Shown here: positions 42,994-54,200 of the stretch, in pieces
Layout: each line of letters starts with the position of its first letter
How positions within the stretch are numbered: the stretch's first letter is position 1
Assembly: GCF_025725645.1 (NCBI RefSeq)
Contig: NZ_CP107007.1
Span: 3,100,001 to 3,164,000, forward strand
Direction: 5' to 3'
Source: Halomonas sp. GD1P12
GTDB taxonomy: Bacteria > Pseudomonadota > Gammaproteobacteria > Pseudomonadales > Halomonadaceae
Length of the DNA: 64,000 nt
The notes under the pieces: generated by a model
Database searches by the model: none
What the model was told of the DNA's origin: nothing
What the model saw: the letters and a program-made list of their open reading frames with translations, nothing else
Made by a program: the position numbers and the translations under genes

Positions 42994-43092
42994 GGATCCA
43001 AACCAATAAAAGCCATAGCCCAACGCGCACGCGAAAACGCCCGCCGCGCGAGGCAGCGAAAGCGTTATCAGTGAGCGAGGCGATAGCGTCAT
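42970..43092 (-). CDS. Leader peptide 1 of aroG with Tyr-Phe-Trp cluster
   Basis: A 40-codon ORF from ATG 43092 to TAG at 42970-42972. Its end reads GYGFYWFGSGVPWARD: two Tyr, two Phe and two Trp in 13 residues, of which five lie in the run YGFYWF. The Gly-Ser-Gly-Val codons right after this cluster are arm 1 of the hairpin at 42951-42993, the geometry expected if a stalled ribosome covers arm 1. The ribosome binding site is weak (GGAT). The peptide is not conserved with anything I recall by sequence; the assignment rests on position, composition and the downstream stems. An overlapping longer in-frame ATG at 43323 is rejected. Confidence 0.6.
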   Translation of the reverse strand: MTLSPRSLITLSLPRAAGVFACALGYGFYWFGSGVPWARD

Positions 43093-43193
43093 AGTGTTAT
43101 CCGGTGTGTTATTCAATGGGCGAACCAGCGTTATGGCTTTATCCTGCCTGCCAAAACCGTCAATGGCAATACTCTTTACGCATCGAATGTCGT

Positions 43194-43985
43194 TTAGCTC
43201 GTCGGGCGCGGGGCGTAGGCGAACACGTCCGAGTAGAGCCTCTCCGGCCGGGCGCCATGAGCCTCGAGCACGTCGACGCAGGCGTAGACCATGCCCGGCG
43301 AGCCGGAAAGATAGATATCGCACTCGTTGACCGCCACCGGTTCATTTTCGATGGCCAGGGTCGGCAGCGCGCGCTCGAGCACCTCGGTGATACGCCCCTG
43401 AAAGTGGGCGATGCGCGGCGCGTTAGTCAGCGGTTTTTCGAGCTCGAGTTCGGTGACCGCGTGAAAATGAACGTTGTCGAAACGCGCCGCCCAATCGCTG
43501 GCAAGGTGTTCGGCGTAAAGGTCTCGATGCTCGCGGGCCGCCCACCAGATGAACACGGCGCGCCCCGGCTGCTCGTCGAGCACCGCCTCGACGATCGCTT
43601 TCATCTGGGCGAATCCGGTACCGGCGGCGATCAACAAGAGCGCGCGCTCGCTTTGCACGTCGAGCACGCACTCGCCGCCGGGCAGGCGGATGGTGAGCTC
43701 GCCGGAGAGTGTGAGCAGTTCGCGCAGTCGGGCGGAGTTCTCCCGCTCCGGGCGGTGCTGGATGTGCAGCTCGATCACGCCGTCGCCGCGCCCGTGGCTG
43801 GCAATGGAGAACGGCACCCAGGTGGACGCGTCGAGCTTGAGCTCGAGGTACTGGCCCGGCAGGTGACTGATCGCGTCCGGGTCGCCCTCCAGCGTCACCC
43901 CGAGTACGTCCGGGTTGAGCGCTCGAACGTCGGTGATCCGGCAGATGATCGCTTCCCGCGTGGGGGTCTGGGTGCTCGTGCTCAT
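43194..43985 (-). CDS. NAD(P)H-flavin reductase (Fre-like), next to ubiD
   Basis: A ferredoxin-reductase-fold protein of 263 residues. The flavin-binding block PGQYLELKLDASTWVPFSIAS lies near residue 45-65. The NAD(P)-binding block LLLIAAGTGFAQMKAIVEAV is near 125, and the C-terminal YLSGSPGMVYACVDVLEAHG matches Fre. There is no [2Fe-2S] domain. The start at 43985 has AAGAGG upstream; an ATG at 44246 would read through ubiD. A Fre-type gene beside ubiD is known from Pseudomonas; a link to the reduced flavin used by the UbiX-UbiD system is plausible but inferred. Confidence 0.88.
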   Translation of the reverse strand: MSTSTQTPTREAIICRITDVRALNPDVLGVTLEGDPDAISHLPGQYLELKLDASTWVPFSIASHGRGDGVIELHIQHRPERENSARLRELLTLSGELTIRLPGGECVLDVQSERALLLIAAGTGFAQMKAIVEAVLDEQPGRAVFIWWAAREHRDLYAEHLASDWAARFDNVHFHAVTELELEKPLTNAPRIAHFQGRITEVLERALPTLAIENEPVAVNECDIYLSGSPGMVYACVDVLEAHGARPERLYSDVFAYAPRPTS

Positions 43986-44061
43986 GACAGCCTCTTTTGA
44001 AAACTCAACGCTTTTAAATCTGGCGCTTTTAAAACCTTGCATAAAACCCTGAAACGCTCGC

Positions 44062-45555
44062 TTAGCCGTGGCGCGACGGCGGGCGCTCGATACCGATCCC
44101 CAGCGACTCCCAGCGCTCGTCGACCCGCGCCTTGACCGCCTCATCCATGACGATGGGCGTGCCCCACTCGCGGTCGGTCTCGCCGGGCCACTTGTTGGTG
44201 GCGTCGAGGCCCATCTTGGAGCCGAGCCCGGAGACCGGCGAGGCAAAATCCAGGTAGTCGATCGGCGTATTCTCGACCATGACCGTATCGCGGGCCGGGT
44301 CCATGCGCGTGGTGATCGCCCACATCACATCTTCCCAGTTGCGCGCGTCCACGTCGTCGTCGAGCACGATCACGAACTTGGTGTACATGAACTGGCGCAG
44401 AAAGCTCCATACCCCCATCATTACGCGCTTGGCGTGGCCGGGGTACTGCTTTTTCATGGTCACCACCGCCATGCGGTAGGAGCACCCTTCCGGCGGCAGG
44501 TAGAAGTCGACGATTTCGGGAAACTGCTTGTGCAGGATGGGCACGAACACTTCGTTGAGCGCCACACCCAGGATCGCCGGCTCGTCCGGCGGCCGGCCGG
44601 TGTAGGTCGAGTGATAGATCGCATCGCGTCTTTGGGTCATGCGCGTCACGGTGAAGACCGGGAAGGTATCCACTTCGTTGTAGTAGCCGGTGTGATCGCC
44701 ATAGGGGCCTTCCGGCGCCATGTCGTCCGGGTAGATGAAGCCTTCGAGGATGATCTCGGCAGAGGCCGGTACCTCGAGGTCCGCGTGATGACACGCCACG
44801 AGCTCGGTGCGCGAGCCGCGAAGCAATCCGGCGAAGGCATACTCGGAGAGCGAATCCGGAATCGGCGTTACCGCGCCCAGAATGGTCGCCGGGTCGGCGC
44901 CGAGCGCCACGGCCACCGGGAACGGCTCGCCGGGGTGCTCCTTCTGGAACTCCTGAAAATCGAGCGCCCCGCCGCGATGCGACAACCAGCGCATGATCAG
45001 CCGGTTCTTGCCGATCTTCTGCTGGCGGTAGATACCCAGGTTCTGACGCTTCTTGTGCGGCCCGCGGGTGATGACCAGCGGCCAGGTGACCAAAGGGGCG
45101 GCGTCGCCGGGCCAACAGTGCTGGATCGGAAGCCGGTTCAGATCGACCTCGTCGCCTTCGAACACCACTTCCTGCACCGGGGCGCGCTTGACGCTTTTCG
45201 GCCCCATGCTCAGCACCTGCTTGAAGATGGGCAGCTTCTCCCAGGCATCCTTCAATCCCTTGGGCGGGTCCGGCTCTTTCAAAAACGCCAGCAGCTTGCC
45301 GACTTCGCGCAGCGCCTCGACGGACTCCTGGCCCATGCCCAGCGCCACCCGGGTGGGAGTGCCGAACAGGTTGCCCAGAAGCGGCATATCGTGGCCCTTG
45401 ACGTTCTCGAACAGCAGCGCCGGGCCGCCGGCACGCAGGGTGCGATCGCAGATTTCGGTGATCTCCAGGTACGGGTCCACCTCGACCGTTACCCGCTTGA
45501 GCTCACCGCGCGCTTCGAGTGCCTTGATGAAATCGCGCAAGTCGTTATATTTCAA
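44062..45555 (-). CDS. ubiD: 3-octaprenyl-4-hydroxybenzoate decarboxylase
   Basis: This prenylated-FMN enzyme decarboxylates polyprenyl-4-hydroxybenzoate in ubiquinone synthesis. It opens [22 protein letters not shown] as UbiD does. The catalytic E-R-E region is [31 protein letters not shown] in part, around residue 290-330, and the end is [17 protein letters not shown]. The 497-residue length is typical. The prenyl-FMN maker UbiX is not in the window. The order rho-ubiD-fre on one strand is like Pseudomonas. Confidence 0.95.
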   Translation of the reverse strand: MKYNDLRDFIKALEARGELKRVTVEVDPYLEITEICDRTLRAGGPALLFENVKGHDMPLLGNLFGTPTRVALGMGQESVEALREVGKLLAFLKEPDPPKGLKDAWEKLPIFKQVLSMGPKSVKRAPVQEVVFEGDEVDLNRLPIQHCWPGDAAPLVTWPLVITRGPHKKRQNLGIYRQQKIGKNRLIMRWLSHRGGALDFQEFQKEHPGEPFPVAVALGADPATILGAVTPIPDSLSEYAFAGLLRGSRTELVACHHADLEVPASAEIILEGFIYPDDMAPEGPYGDHTGYYNEVDTFPVFTVTRMTQRRDAIYHSTYTGRPPDEPAILGVALNEVFVPILHKQFPEIVDFYLPPEGCSYRMAVVTMKKQYPGHAKRVMMGVWSFLRQFMYTKFVIVLDDDVDARNWEDVMWAITTRMDPARDTVMVENTPIDYLDFASPVSGLGSKMGLDATNKWPGETDREWGTPIVMDEAVKARVDERWESLGIGIERPPSRHG

Positions 45556-45616
45556 AACCTTCCCCCGAAGTATCGCCTTGACAGGCTATCGCCTTACCGC
45601 GCCTGGCGAGGTGCGC

Positions 45617-46876
45617 CTAGCGACGCTTCATCGCTTCGAAAAACTCGATGTTGGTCTTGGTATCCTTCAAGCGATCGATCAAAAACTCCGTGGCGGCGGT
45701 GTCTTCCATCGGGTTCAACAGCTTGCGAAGAATCCACATGCGCTGCATTTCGTCTTCCGAGGCCAAAAGGTCCTCGCGACGCGTGCCGCTGCGGCGAATG
45801 TTGATCGCCGGGAAAACGCGCTTTTCGGCCAGCTTGCGGTCGAGGTGCGCTTCCATGTTGCCGGTGCCCTTGAACTCCTCGAAGATGACTTCATCCATCT
45901 TGGAGCCGGTATCGACCAGGGCCGTGGCGATGATGGTGAGGCTTCCGCCCTCTTCGATGTTACGCGCGGCACCAAAAAAGCGCTTGGGCTTTTCGAGCGC
46001 GTGAGCGTCGACACCGCCGGTCAGCACCTTGCCGGAGCTCGGCACCACGGTGTTGTAGGCGCGCGCCAGGCGGGTGATGGAATCGAGCAGAATCACCACG
46101 TCCTTTTTGTGCTCGACCAAACGCTTGGCCTTTTCGATCACCATTTCGGCGACCTGCACGTGGCGCGCTGGCGGCTCATCGAAGGTGGAGGCAACCACTT
46201 CGCCGCGCACGGTGCGCGCCATTTCGGTCACTTCTTCCGGGCGCTCGTCGATCAACAGCACGATCAGATGACACTCGGGGCTGTTGCGCGTGATCGAGGT
46301 GGCGATGTTTTGCAGCATCAGCGTCTTACCGGCTTTCGGCGGCGACACCAGAAGGCCCCGCTGCCCCTTGCCGATCGGCGCGGTCAAATCGATGATGCGC
46401 GCGGTCAGATCTTCGGTCGAGCCGTTGCCGATCTCCATGCGCAGCCGATCGTTGGGAAACAGCGGCGTCAGGTTCTCGAAGAGAATCTTGTGCTTGGCGT
46501 TTTCCGGGCGGTCGAAATTGATCTGGCTGACTTTCAACAGCGCGAAGTAGCGCTCGCCCTCTTTCGGTGGACGAATCTTGCCGGAGATCGAGTCGCCCTT
46601 ACGCAGGTTGAAGCGACGAATCTGTGACGGCGACACGTAGATGTCGTCCGGCCCGGCGAGATAGGAGCTGTCGGCGCTTCTTAGAAAGCCAAAGCCGTCC
46701 TGGAGAATTTCCAGCACACCGTCGCCGTAGATATCCTCACCGCTCTTGGCGTGCTTTTTGAGGATAGCGAAGATGATGTCCTGCTTGCGCGAGCGAGCCA
46801 GGTTGTCGATCCCCATTTCGCGGGCGATATCGAGCAGCTCGGGAACGGATTTTTGCTTGAGTTCAGTGAGATTCAT
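45617..46876 (-). CDS. rho: Transcription termination factor Rho
   Basis: This hexameric RNA-dependent ATPase ends transcription. The N-terminal helical domain ([21 protein letters not shown]) and the OB-fold RNA-binding domain ([29 protein letters not shown] in part, residues 50-85) are clear. Walker A is [15 protein letters not shown] near residue 178, Walker B is [14 protein letters not shown], and the Q/R-loops follow. The 419 residues match E. coli Rho. It has a long untranslated leader, as expected for an autoregulated gene. No trxA is found upstream, where it lies in many relatives. Confidence 0.97.
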   Translation of the reverse strand: MNLTELKQKSVPELLDIAREMGIDNLARSRKQDIIFAILKKHAKSGEDIYGDGVLEILQDGFGFLRSADSSYLAGPDDIYVSPSQIRRFNLRKGDSISGKIRPPKEGERYFALLKVSQINFDRPENAKHKILFENLTPLFPNDRLRMEIGNGSTEDLTARIIDLTAPIGKGQRGLLVSPPKAGKTLMLQNIATSITRNSPECHLIVLLIDERPEEVTEMARTVRGEVVASTFDEPPARHVQVAEMVIEKAKRLVEHKKDVVILLDSITRLARAYNTVVPSSGKVLTGGVDAHALEKPKRFFGAARNIEEGGSLTIIATALVDTGSKMDEVIFEEFKGTGNMEAHLDRKLAEKRVFPAINIRRSGTRREDLLASEDEMQRMWILRKLLNPMEDTAATEFLIDRLKDTKTNIEFFEAMKRR

Positions 46877-47327
46877 CGGTGTGTAAGAACGTTGCTCATG
46901 AAAGCCAGGCGCCGGGCGCCGGGAATAAGACAGGAGGCGTAGTGAGTCCGCCCAGTGGTGCGTTCAGGTCCCGCTAGACAAGTCAAACGGCGGCGAACCC
47001 GGCTTTCTATAGCGCAGGGGCTGCTTGACTCGAAGGTTCGTGGAAGCTGCTTTGTGATCCGCTCAAGGAGTGGGCGGTATCAACGGGTTCTGACGACTTG
47101 GAAATCAGGCCAGTTGGAAGTTTCCGGGTGGACGTGAGGCGACGCTGGTCGAGTCACTCCTGCCGATTCGCCGTGCATTTGGATCAACGCATCGAGACCG
47201 ACAGGCCAGCCGGGAGCAGGCCAGTAGCTCGATGGTAGTCAAGCGCCGGCCTAAACGCAAGCCCCGAGCAATTGACAACGGCTGGCCGGCGACGCAACCT
47301 TGCCTTAGCCCATTGGAAGGAACGCTC
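46877..47327. promoter_or_regulatory. Divergent rho/ppx intergenic region
   Basis: This 451-base stretch holds no gene I can support. No thioredoxin-like WCGPC-type protein is encoded in either strand. For rho, TATAGA at 47004-47009 (minus) is a good -10 candidate with a weak -35, implying a leader near 120 bases. For ppx, TTGACA at 47272-47277 (plus) is a good -35 box without a clear -10. The ppx ribosome binding site GGAAGGAA is strong. Confidence 0.4.
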
Positions 47328-48863
47328 ATGTTACAGGACACCCCGCTCGCCGAGCCCGATGCCTCCCCCGCCGCGGAGGGCTCGCAGCCGACCCGGCTCG
47401 CCGCCATCGACCTTGGTTCGAACAGCTTCCACCTGCTGGTGGCCAACTACGTCAACGAGCGCCTTCAGGTGGTCGCACGGCTAGGCGAAAAGGTTCAGCT
47501 GGCAGCGGGGCTCGACGATAACGGCTATCTCGAAGAGGCGGCCATGCAGCGCGCGCTCGAGTGTTTGGCCCGCTTCGCCCCCTTTCTTAGCGACATCGAC
47601 GCCGCCAATCTGCGCATCGTCGGTACCAACGCGCTGCGCGACGCCCATAACAGCCAGGATTTCATCGATCAGGCCGAAGCGCAGCTTGGCCACGCCATCG
47701 AAATCATCGCCGGGCGCGAAGAGGCGCGCCTGATCTATTTGGGCGCGGCCCACGCGCTGGCAGAAAACGGTCGCCGGCTGATCGTCGATATCGGGGGCGG
47801 CTCCACCGAGCTGATCATCGGCGAGGCTTTTGAGCCCAAAGCCCTCGAAAGCCTGCGCATGGGCTGTGTGACCTACACGAGCCGCTACTTTCCCGACGGC
47901 GAGCTGTCCGAGAAGCGCATGCGCCGCGCCGAGCTCGCCGCACTTTCCGAGCTCGCCAACATTCAGCGCCCCTATCAAAAGCTCGGCTGGGATGACCCGG
48001 TGGGCTCGAGCGGCACCATCAAGGCCGCCGCCAGCGTGCTCCATGCCTACGGCGATACGCCGCAGGAGGGCATGATCACCCGCGCGGGGCTCAGGAAGCT
48101 GCGCGACCGGCTAATCAAGTGCAAAAGTCTCGATAAGGTCGTCCTCGATGGTCTCAAAGAGGATCGCGCCCGGGTTTTCCCCGCCGGCATCGCGATCCTG
48201 AGCGCGATTTTCGAAGCCTTCGATCTAAAAGAGATGCGCTTTGCCGACGGTGCGCTGCGCGAGGGCGTGCTGTTCGACATGGCCGGGCGCAACACCGCCG
48301 AGGACATTCGCGCCAGCACGCTTGCCAACCTGCAGCAGATCTACGATGTCGATGTGCGCCAGGCCGATAACGTGGCCCATACCGCGCGGGCGCTGTTCGA
48401 ACAGGTGAGCCGCGCCTGGCGGCTCACCCCGGAGCAGGGCCATTTTCTGGAGTGGGCGTGTCTGGTGCACGAGATCGGCCTTGCGATCTCTCACAGCCAG
48501 TTTCATCGTCACGGCGCGTATTTGCTCGAACACTCGGATCTGGCCGGCTTTTCGCGCCCGGAGCAGCAGCTTCTGGCGCAGCTCGTTCGCGCCCACCGGC
48601 GCAAGTTTCCGGTCAAGGAGTGGCAGTCGCTGCCCGCGGCGCAGCGCGACGCCTGTACCAAGCTTGCGCGCCTTTTGCGCCTGGCGGTACTGCTCAACCA
48701 CTCGCGCCCGGAAGAGCCGCCGGCCACGCCGACTATCACGGCAAGCGAGCAGACACTGACCGTGACGCTGCCGGCAAGCGACGAGCCGACGCTGTTAAGC
48801 ACTGATCTCGAGCAGGAGCAGGCCGCGCTTCAGGCCGCCGGATTCTCGCTAAAGCTCATTTAG
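47328..48863 (+). CDS. ppx: Exopolyphosphatase
   Basis: This enzyme removes phosphate from the ends of polyphosphate and, in the wider Ppx/GppA family, pppGpp. The ASKHA-type phosphate motifs are AAIDLGSNSFHLLVANY near residue 25 and IVDIGGGSTELIIGE near 155. A C-terminal HD-like region (ACLVHEIGLAISHSQFHRHGAYLLEHSDL) is near 380. The 511 residues match E. coli Ppx. The start at 47328 is supported by GGAAGGAA; an in-frame ATG at 47232 is rejected. No ppk is adjacent. It converges on tilS with a 15-base overlap of the coding ends. Confidence 0.94.
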   Translation: MLQDTPLAEPDASPAAEGSQPTRLAAIDLGSNSFHLLVANYVNERLQVVARLGEKVQLAAGLDDNGYLEEAAMQRALECLARFAPFLSDIDAANLRIVGTNALRDAHNSQDFIDQAEAQLGHAIEIIAGREEARLIYLGAAHALAENGRRLIVDIGGGSTELIIGEAFEPKALESLRMGCVTYTSRYFPDGELSEKRMRRAELAALSELANIQRPYQKLGWDDPVGSSGTIKAAASVLHAYGDTPQEGMITRAGLRKLRDRLIKCKSLDKVVLDGLKEDRARVFPAGIAILSAIFEAFDLKEMRFADGALREGVLFDMAGRNTAEDIRASTLANLQQIYDVDVRQADNVAHTARALFEQVSRAWRLTPEQGHFLEWACLVHEIGLAISHSQFHRHGAYLLEHSDLAGFSRPEQQLLAQLVRAHRRKFPVKEWQSLPAAQRDACTKLARLLRLAVLLNHSRPEEPPATPTITASEQTLTVTLPASDEPTLLSTDLEQEQAALQAAGFSLKLI

Positions 48864-50177
48864 CGCGATCAACGTGACATCGCGGGCCTGGAACAGCACC
48901 CGGTCAGGCGTGACCCGGTCAGGCGTGACCCGGTCTGGCGTGACCCGGTCAGGCCCGGCGAGTGCGGCCAGACAGCGCTCTCCCTCCATCACCACGATCA
49001 CGCCCTCGCGCCGCCAGGGCGGAAGCCCCGCCTCCTGCAACAGACGCTTGAGATCGCGCCGCCCGCGCCCGGCCAGATCGATCACCTCGCCGCCCCGGCG
49101 AAAGCGCAGCGTCACCCGCCGCGCCGGGTAGAGGCGGACCCGAAGGGGTCCCAGCGGCGTGGCGATCCCCTCTTCACCGTTCCAACTCACCTGCCACGCC
49201 GGCAGCGCCTGGCGCGGCGCCATCAGATAGAGCCCGCCGCGCCAGCGCCGCGCCTCGGCCCCGGGCCAGCGAAGGTGAACCCGGGCATCGTCGGCCGCGC
49301 CGAGCTGCTCGAGCAGGCTCTCCAGCCGCGCTGCCGGCGGCGTGGGAAGCTCGAGCGTTTGGCACAGCGTGCGGATCAATAGCCGCTGGCGGGCGGGAGA
49401 GTGCGCGCGAAGCCCCTCGACCTCGAGACAGCCCGGCCCGCGGGAGAGCGCTTCAAGATCCTGCACGGCGTAGTCAAAAAGCAGTGCATCGGCCTCGCCG
49501 GCAAGCCGCGCGCTGCGCGCCAGCATCCTGGGGCCGCTCGCGCCAAGCGCCGGCAGTACGCGGTGGCGTAGCCGGTTGCGCAAAAGCGCAAGATCGTCGT
49601 TGGTCGGGTCGTCACACCAGTCAAGCGAGCGCGCCCTGGCAGCGGCTTCGAGCTCGGCACGCGGCCGCTCGAGCCAGGGGCGCACCAGCGTACGGCCCCG
49701 CCACTGACGTCTTTCGGGCATGCCCGCCAGCCCCCGCACGCCGCTGCCTCTGAGCGCGCCGAGCAGAAAGGTTTCGGCCTGATCGTTCTGGTGCTGGGCG
49801 AGCCACAGCGTATCGCCCTGTGGGACGTGGGTCTCAAACGCCCGGTAGCGGGCGGCGCGGGCAGCGGCCTCCAGGCCCTCGCCGTTGAGCGCGACGTCCA
49901 CATGGGCCACCTCCAACGCCACGCCGAGCGACTCACACAGCGTGCGGCAGTGAACCTCGAAATCCCTGGCGGCGGCCTGCAAACCGTGGTTGACGTGAAG
50001 CGCCGCAAGCTCTCGCCCGGCGCGCTGGCAGACGCCGGCGGCCAGGGCGAGCAGCAGCGTGGAGTCGAGCCCGCCGGAGAGCGCCACCCAAACAGAGCGC
50101 CCCGGCGCGGTGTGCGCCAGGGCGTCGGTCAACAGCCGTTCAAGCGGGGTAAGCGGCTCAGGCGGCCGGGGCGCCAT
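48849..50177 (-). CDS. tilS: tRNA(Ile)-lysidine synthase TilS with C-terminal repeat
   Basis: TilS makes lysidine at the wobble base of the minor tRNA-Ile(CAU), which changes both its codon reading and its charging to isoleucine. The PP-loop [16 protein letters not shown] is near residue 33 and the central block [23 protein letters not shown] near 125. The C-terminal substrate domain ends with [17 protein letters not shown] and [29 protein letters not shown]. Near its end DRVTP is tandemly repeated (15-bp DNA unit, 48902-48955). At 442 residues it is otherwise normal. The start at 50177 overlaps the 3' end of accA by 20 bases. Confidence 0.94.
   Translation of the reverse strand: MAPRPPEPLTPLERLLTDALAHTAPGRSVWVALSGGLDSTLLLALAAGVCQRAGRELAALHVNHGLQAAARDFEVHCRTLCESLGVALEVAHVDVALNGEGLEAAARAARYRAFETHVPQGDTLWLAQHQNDQAETFLLGALRGSGVRGLAGMPERRQWRGRTLVRPWLERPRAELEAAARARSLDWCDDPTNDDLALLRNRLRHRVLPALGASGPRMLARSARLAGEADALLFDYAVQDLEALSRGPGCLEVEGLRAHSPARQRLLIRTLCQTLELPTPPAARLESLLEQLGAADDARVHLRWPGAEARRWRGGLYLMAPRQALPAWQVSWNGEEGIATPLGPLRVRLYPARRVTLRFRRGGEVIDLAGRGRRDLKRLLQEAGLPPWRREGVIVVMEGERCLAALAGPDRVTPDRVTPDRVTPDRVLFQARDVTLIALNEL
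48902..48955. repeat. 15-bp tandem repeat in the 3' end of tilS
   Basis: GGTCAGGCGTGACCC is repeated three times head to tail (48902-48946, one mismatch in the third) with a partial fourth copy. Being 15 bp it keeps the reading frame and encodes repeated DRVTP. It is a likely slippage-prone microsatellite-like array. Confidence 0.85.
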
Positions 50178-51114
50178 AGCTCATGAGGCGCTCATAGCGG
50201 CGCGCAAGCAGCGTATCGGTATCCAGCCGCTCAAGGCGCTCGAGGCTATCACTGAGTGCCTGCTTGATGCGCTCGGCGGTAGTGGCCGGGTGGCGGTGAG
50301 CACCGCCCAGCGGCTCCTTGATCAGCTCGTCGACGAAACCGAGCTCCTTCAGGCGCTCGGCGGTAATGCCCATCGCCTGGGCGGCCTCGGAGGCCTTCTC
50401 GGCGCTTTTCCAGAGAATCGAGGCGCAGCCTTCCGGCGAGATCACCGAATAGGTGGAGTACTGCAGCATGTGCAGCTCGTCGCATACGCCGATCGCCAGC
50501 GCCCCGCCGGAGCCGCCCTCGCCTACCACGGTGGAGATGATCGGCGTTTTCAGCCGCGACATCACCGCCAGGTTATAGGCGATCGCCTCGGATTGGCCGC
50601 GCTCTTCGGCGTCGATACCCGGGTAGGCGCCGGGGGTGTCGATGAAGGTCAGCACCGGCATCTTGAAGCGCTCGGCCATCTCCATCAGTCGGCACGCCTT
50701 ACGATAGCCTTCCGGGCGCGGCATACCGAAGTTGCGGCGCACCTTCTCTTTTACGTCGCGGCCTTTTTGATGGCCGATCACCATCACCGGGGCATCATTG
50801 AGACGCGCCACGCCGCCAACCAGCGCGGCGTCATCGGCAAAGTTGCGATCGCCGTGGAGCTCGTCGAAGTCGGTGAAGATGGAGGCAAAGTAGTCCAGCG
50901 GATAGGGGCGCTGCGGATGGCGCGAAATCTGCGACACCTGCCAGGGCGTCAAATCCTTGAAGATCGACTCGGTCAGCTTGCGGCTTTTCTCTTCGAGCCG
51001 GGTAATTTCGTCGGAAAGATTGACCTGGTTGTCGGAGCTTACCAAGCGCAGCTCCTCAATTTTTGCCTGAAGCTCTGCTATGGGCTGTTCAAAATCGAGA
51101 TAGTTGGGATTCAT
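50158..51114 (-). CDS. accA: Acetyl-CoA carboxylase carboxyltransferase subunit alpha
   Basis: This is the alpha half of the carboxyltransferase that makes malonyl-CoA, the first step of fatty acid synthesis. It begins [23 protein letters not shown], as AccA does. It carries the [18 protein letters not shown] and [39 protein letters not shown] blocks around residues 90-240. The 318-residue length is typical. It follows dnaE on the same strand by about 120 bases, the conserved dnaE-accA-tilS order. accD is not in the window. Confidence 0.96.
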   Translation of the reverse strand: MNPNYLDFEQPIAELQAKIEELRLVSSDNQVNLSDEITRLEEKSRKLTESIFKDLTPWQVSQISRHPQRPYPLDYFASIFTDFDELHGDRNFADDAALVGGVARLNDAPVMVIGHQKGRDVKEKVRRNFGMPRPEGYRKACRLMEMAERFKMPVLTFIDTPGAYPGIDAEERGQSEAIAYNLAVMSRLKTPIISTVVGEGGSGGALAIGVCDELHMLQYSTYSVISPEGCASILWKSAEKASEAAQAMGITAERLKELGFVDELIKEPLGGAHRHPATTAERIKQALSDSLERLERLDTDTLLARRYERLMSYGAPAA

Positions 51115-51233
51115 CGGCTCTGCCTGTAAGCGTCCTGTGAAAAGAAGCTTGAGTGAAAATGTCGTGATGAAAATATCGTCAAACGTGCATTATCGCACCT
51201 GGGCCGGCGCGCGCAAGGCGCGCGCGCCAAACG

Positions 51234-54200
51234 CTAGCGGTAGCGCAGCTGGATACCGACCTGGCCCTCGACGTCGCGAAGCGTCTGCAGCAGGTCGTCG
51301 CTGGGCGTCACACTCCAGCTTTCGTCGAGCGAAAGCCACCCGGTGGCCTCTTCATGGCGGTAGTGCAGATGCACCGGAAGCCCGGCCTCGTCGCGATACG
51401 GGCTCAGGCAGTCGCGCAGGCTCTCGACCAGACGGCCGTTGATTTTGCTCGCATCCAGCGCGATCTCCACGCCCTGGCCATACTTGAGTCTGGCCGCCAC
51501 CATCGGCGTGACCTCCTTGCCGCGAAGCTTGAGCCCACCGGAGAAGTCATCACTCGAGACATCGCCTTCGACGATCAACACCTGCCCGTCGAGGCTTTGG
51601 CCTCGAAGCTGCTCGAACAGTTCGCCAAAGATCGAGGCCTCGATACGCCCGGTACGGTCATCGAGGGTGACGAAGGCCATGGTGTCGCCGCGTTTGGACT
51701 TCATGGTACGCATCGCTACCACCAGCCCCGCCACCCGCTGCGGCTCCCAGGAGGGCTTGAGCTCGCTGATGCGCGTGGAGACGAAGCGCTTGAGTTCACG
51801 TTCGTACTCGTCGATCGGATGACCGGTGAGGTAGAGCCCAAGGGTATCCTTCTCGCCGGCCAGGCGCTCACGATCCGACCACTCCCGGGCGTGGCGGTAC
51901 TCGGTGTAGACGTCACTCGCCTCTTGTTCCTCGGCCGGGGCGAAGGCGTCGCCGAACATGTCGAGCATCCCCAGGTTCTGGTTGGCGTGGCTCTGCGCCG
52001 CCGCCTTGAGCGCGTCCTCCATGGCGGCGAACAGCACCGCCCGGTTGGGGCCGAGGTTATCGAGGGCCCCGGAGCGAATCAGCGCCTCGAGGGTGCGCTT
52101 GTTCATGCGTTTGGGGTCGATGCGCCGGCAGAAGTCGAACAGATCCTTGAACGGTCCGCCCTCCTCACGCGCGGCGACGATCGCCCCGATCGGGCCTTCG
52201 CCCACGCCGCGAATCGCCCCGAGCCCGTAGACCACGCGGGCCTCCACATCGACGGTGAACTTGTAGCCGCCCACGTTGACGTCCGGCGGCGTCACGGTGA
52301 GCTTGAGATTGCGACACTCCTCGATCAGCGGTACCACCTTATCGAGGTTGTCCATCTCGGTGGACATGACCGCGGCCATGAACGGCCCCGGGTAGTGCGC
52401 CTTGAGCCACGCGGTCTGGTAGGAGACCAGCGCGTAGGCGGCGGAGTGCGACTTGTTGAAGCCGTAGCCGGCGAACTTCTCCACCAGGTCGAAGATGTTG
52501 CCCGCCAGATCCTTGTCGATGCCGTTGGCCGCGCACCCTTCCATGAAGCCGGCGCGCTGCTTGGCCATCTCCTCGGGCTTTTTCTTGCCCATCGCCCGGC
52601 GCAGCATGTCGGCCTGACCGAGGCTATAGCCGGCCATCACCTGGGCGATCTGCATCACCTGCTCCTGATACAGGATGATGCCGTAGGTGGGCGAAAGCAC
52701 CGGTTTCAACAGCTCGTGCTGGTAATCCGGGTGTGGATAAGAGACTTCCGCGCGGCCGTGTTTACGGTTGATGAAATCGTCGACCATGCCGGATTGCAAA
52801 GGCCCTGGCCGGAACAGCGCCACCAGGGCGATCATGTCGTCGAGCGAATCCGGCAAGAGCCGCTTGATCAGCTCCTTCATGCCGCGGGATTCGAGCTGGA
52901 ATACCGCCGTGGTCTCGGCGCGCTTCAACATCTCGAACGTCTTGCCGTCATCGAGCGGAATGGCGTCGATGTTGAGCGGGCCTTCACCGGCGGCGTCGCG
53001 CACCTTGTCGACCATCTCCAGCGCCCAGTCGATGATCGTCAGCGTTCGAAGGCCCAGAAAGTCGAACTTGACCAGCCCCGCCTCTTCGATGTCGTTCTTG
53101 TCGAACTGCACCACCAGCCCCGAGCCGTCCTCATCGCACAGAAGCGGCGAGAAGTCAGTGAGTTTGGTCGGGGCGATGACCACGCCGCCGGCGTGCTTGC
53201 CGGTACCGCGGGTGGTGCCCTCGAGTTTGAGCGCCATCTCCCAGATCTCTTCGGCTTCCTCGTCGGTGTCGATGAACTCCTTGAGCGCCGGTTCCTGCTC
53301 GATCGCCTTGCCAAGCGTCATGCCGACTTCAAAGGGGATGAGCTTGGAGAGCTTGTCACCGAGCGAGTAGGGCCGGCCCTGGGCACGGGCGACGTCGCGC
53401 ACCACCGCCTTGGCGGCCATGGTGCCGAAGGTGACGATCTGGGACACGGCGTTACGCCCGTAGCGGTCCGCCACGTACTCGATCACCCGGTCGCGCTTCT
53501 CCATGCAGAAGTCGACGTCGAAGTCGGGCATCGAGACCCGCTCCGGGTTCAAAAAGCGCTCGAACAGCAGATCGTAGCCAATCGGGTCGAGATCGGTGAT
53601 CTTCTGCGCATAGGCCACCAAGGAGCCTGCACCGGAGCCGCGCCCCGGCCCGACCGGCACGTCGTTGTCCTTGGCCCACTGGATGAAGTCCATCACGATC
53701 AAAAAGTAGCCGGGAAAACCCATCTGGATGATGACGTTGAGCTCGAACTCCAACCGCTCGCGGTAGCGCGCATCGATCGTTTTATACTCGTCGCTGTCAC
53801 GCGGGTAGCGATCCACCGGGAACAGAAAGTCGAGGCGCTCGGTCAGTCCGTCGTGGGAGACCTTTCTGAAGAACTCGTCCTGGGTCATACCCTCGGGAAT
53901 GCCGAACTCGGGCAGGAATATCTCGCCCAGACGTACGTCGACGCTGCAGCGCCGAGCGATCATCACGCTGTTCTCGAGCGCCTCAGGGATGTCCGAGAAC
54001 AGCTCCGCCATCTCTTCCGGGCTTTTAAGATACTGCTCCTCGGTATAGCGCCGTTCGCGGCGGGGGTCGTCGAGTGCCTTGCCCTCGCCGATCGCTACCC
54101 GCGTCTCGTGCGCCCAGAAGTCGTCGCGCTCCAGAAAGCGCACGTCGTTGGTCGCGACCACGGGGGTGCCGGTCTCGACGGCAAGCGCAACGCTTTGGTG

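Noticed and set aside
42970..43323. 117-codon frame running from inside fre through leader ORF 1
   Set aside because: Its first half overlaps the fre coding end and is only antisense-free noise; the ATG at 43092 gives the leader-like peptide.
48902..48955. Tandem repeat as a possible CRISPR array
   Set aside because: There are no spacers; units abut directly and lie in frame inside tilS.
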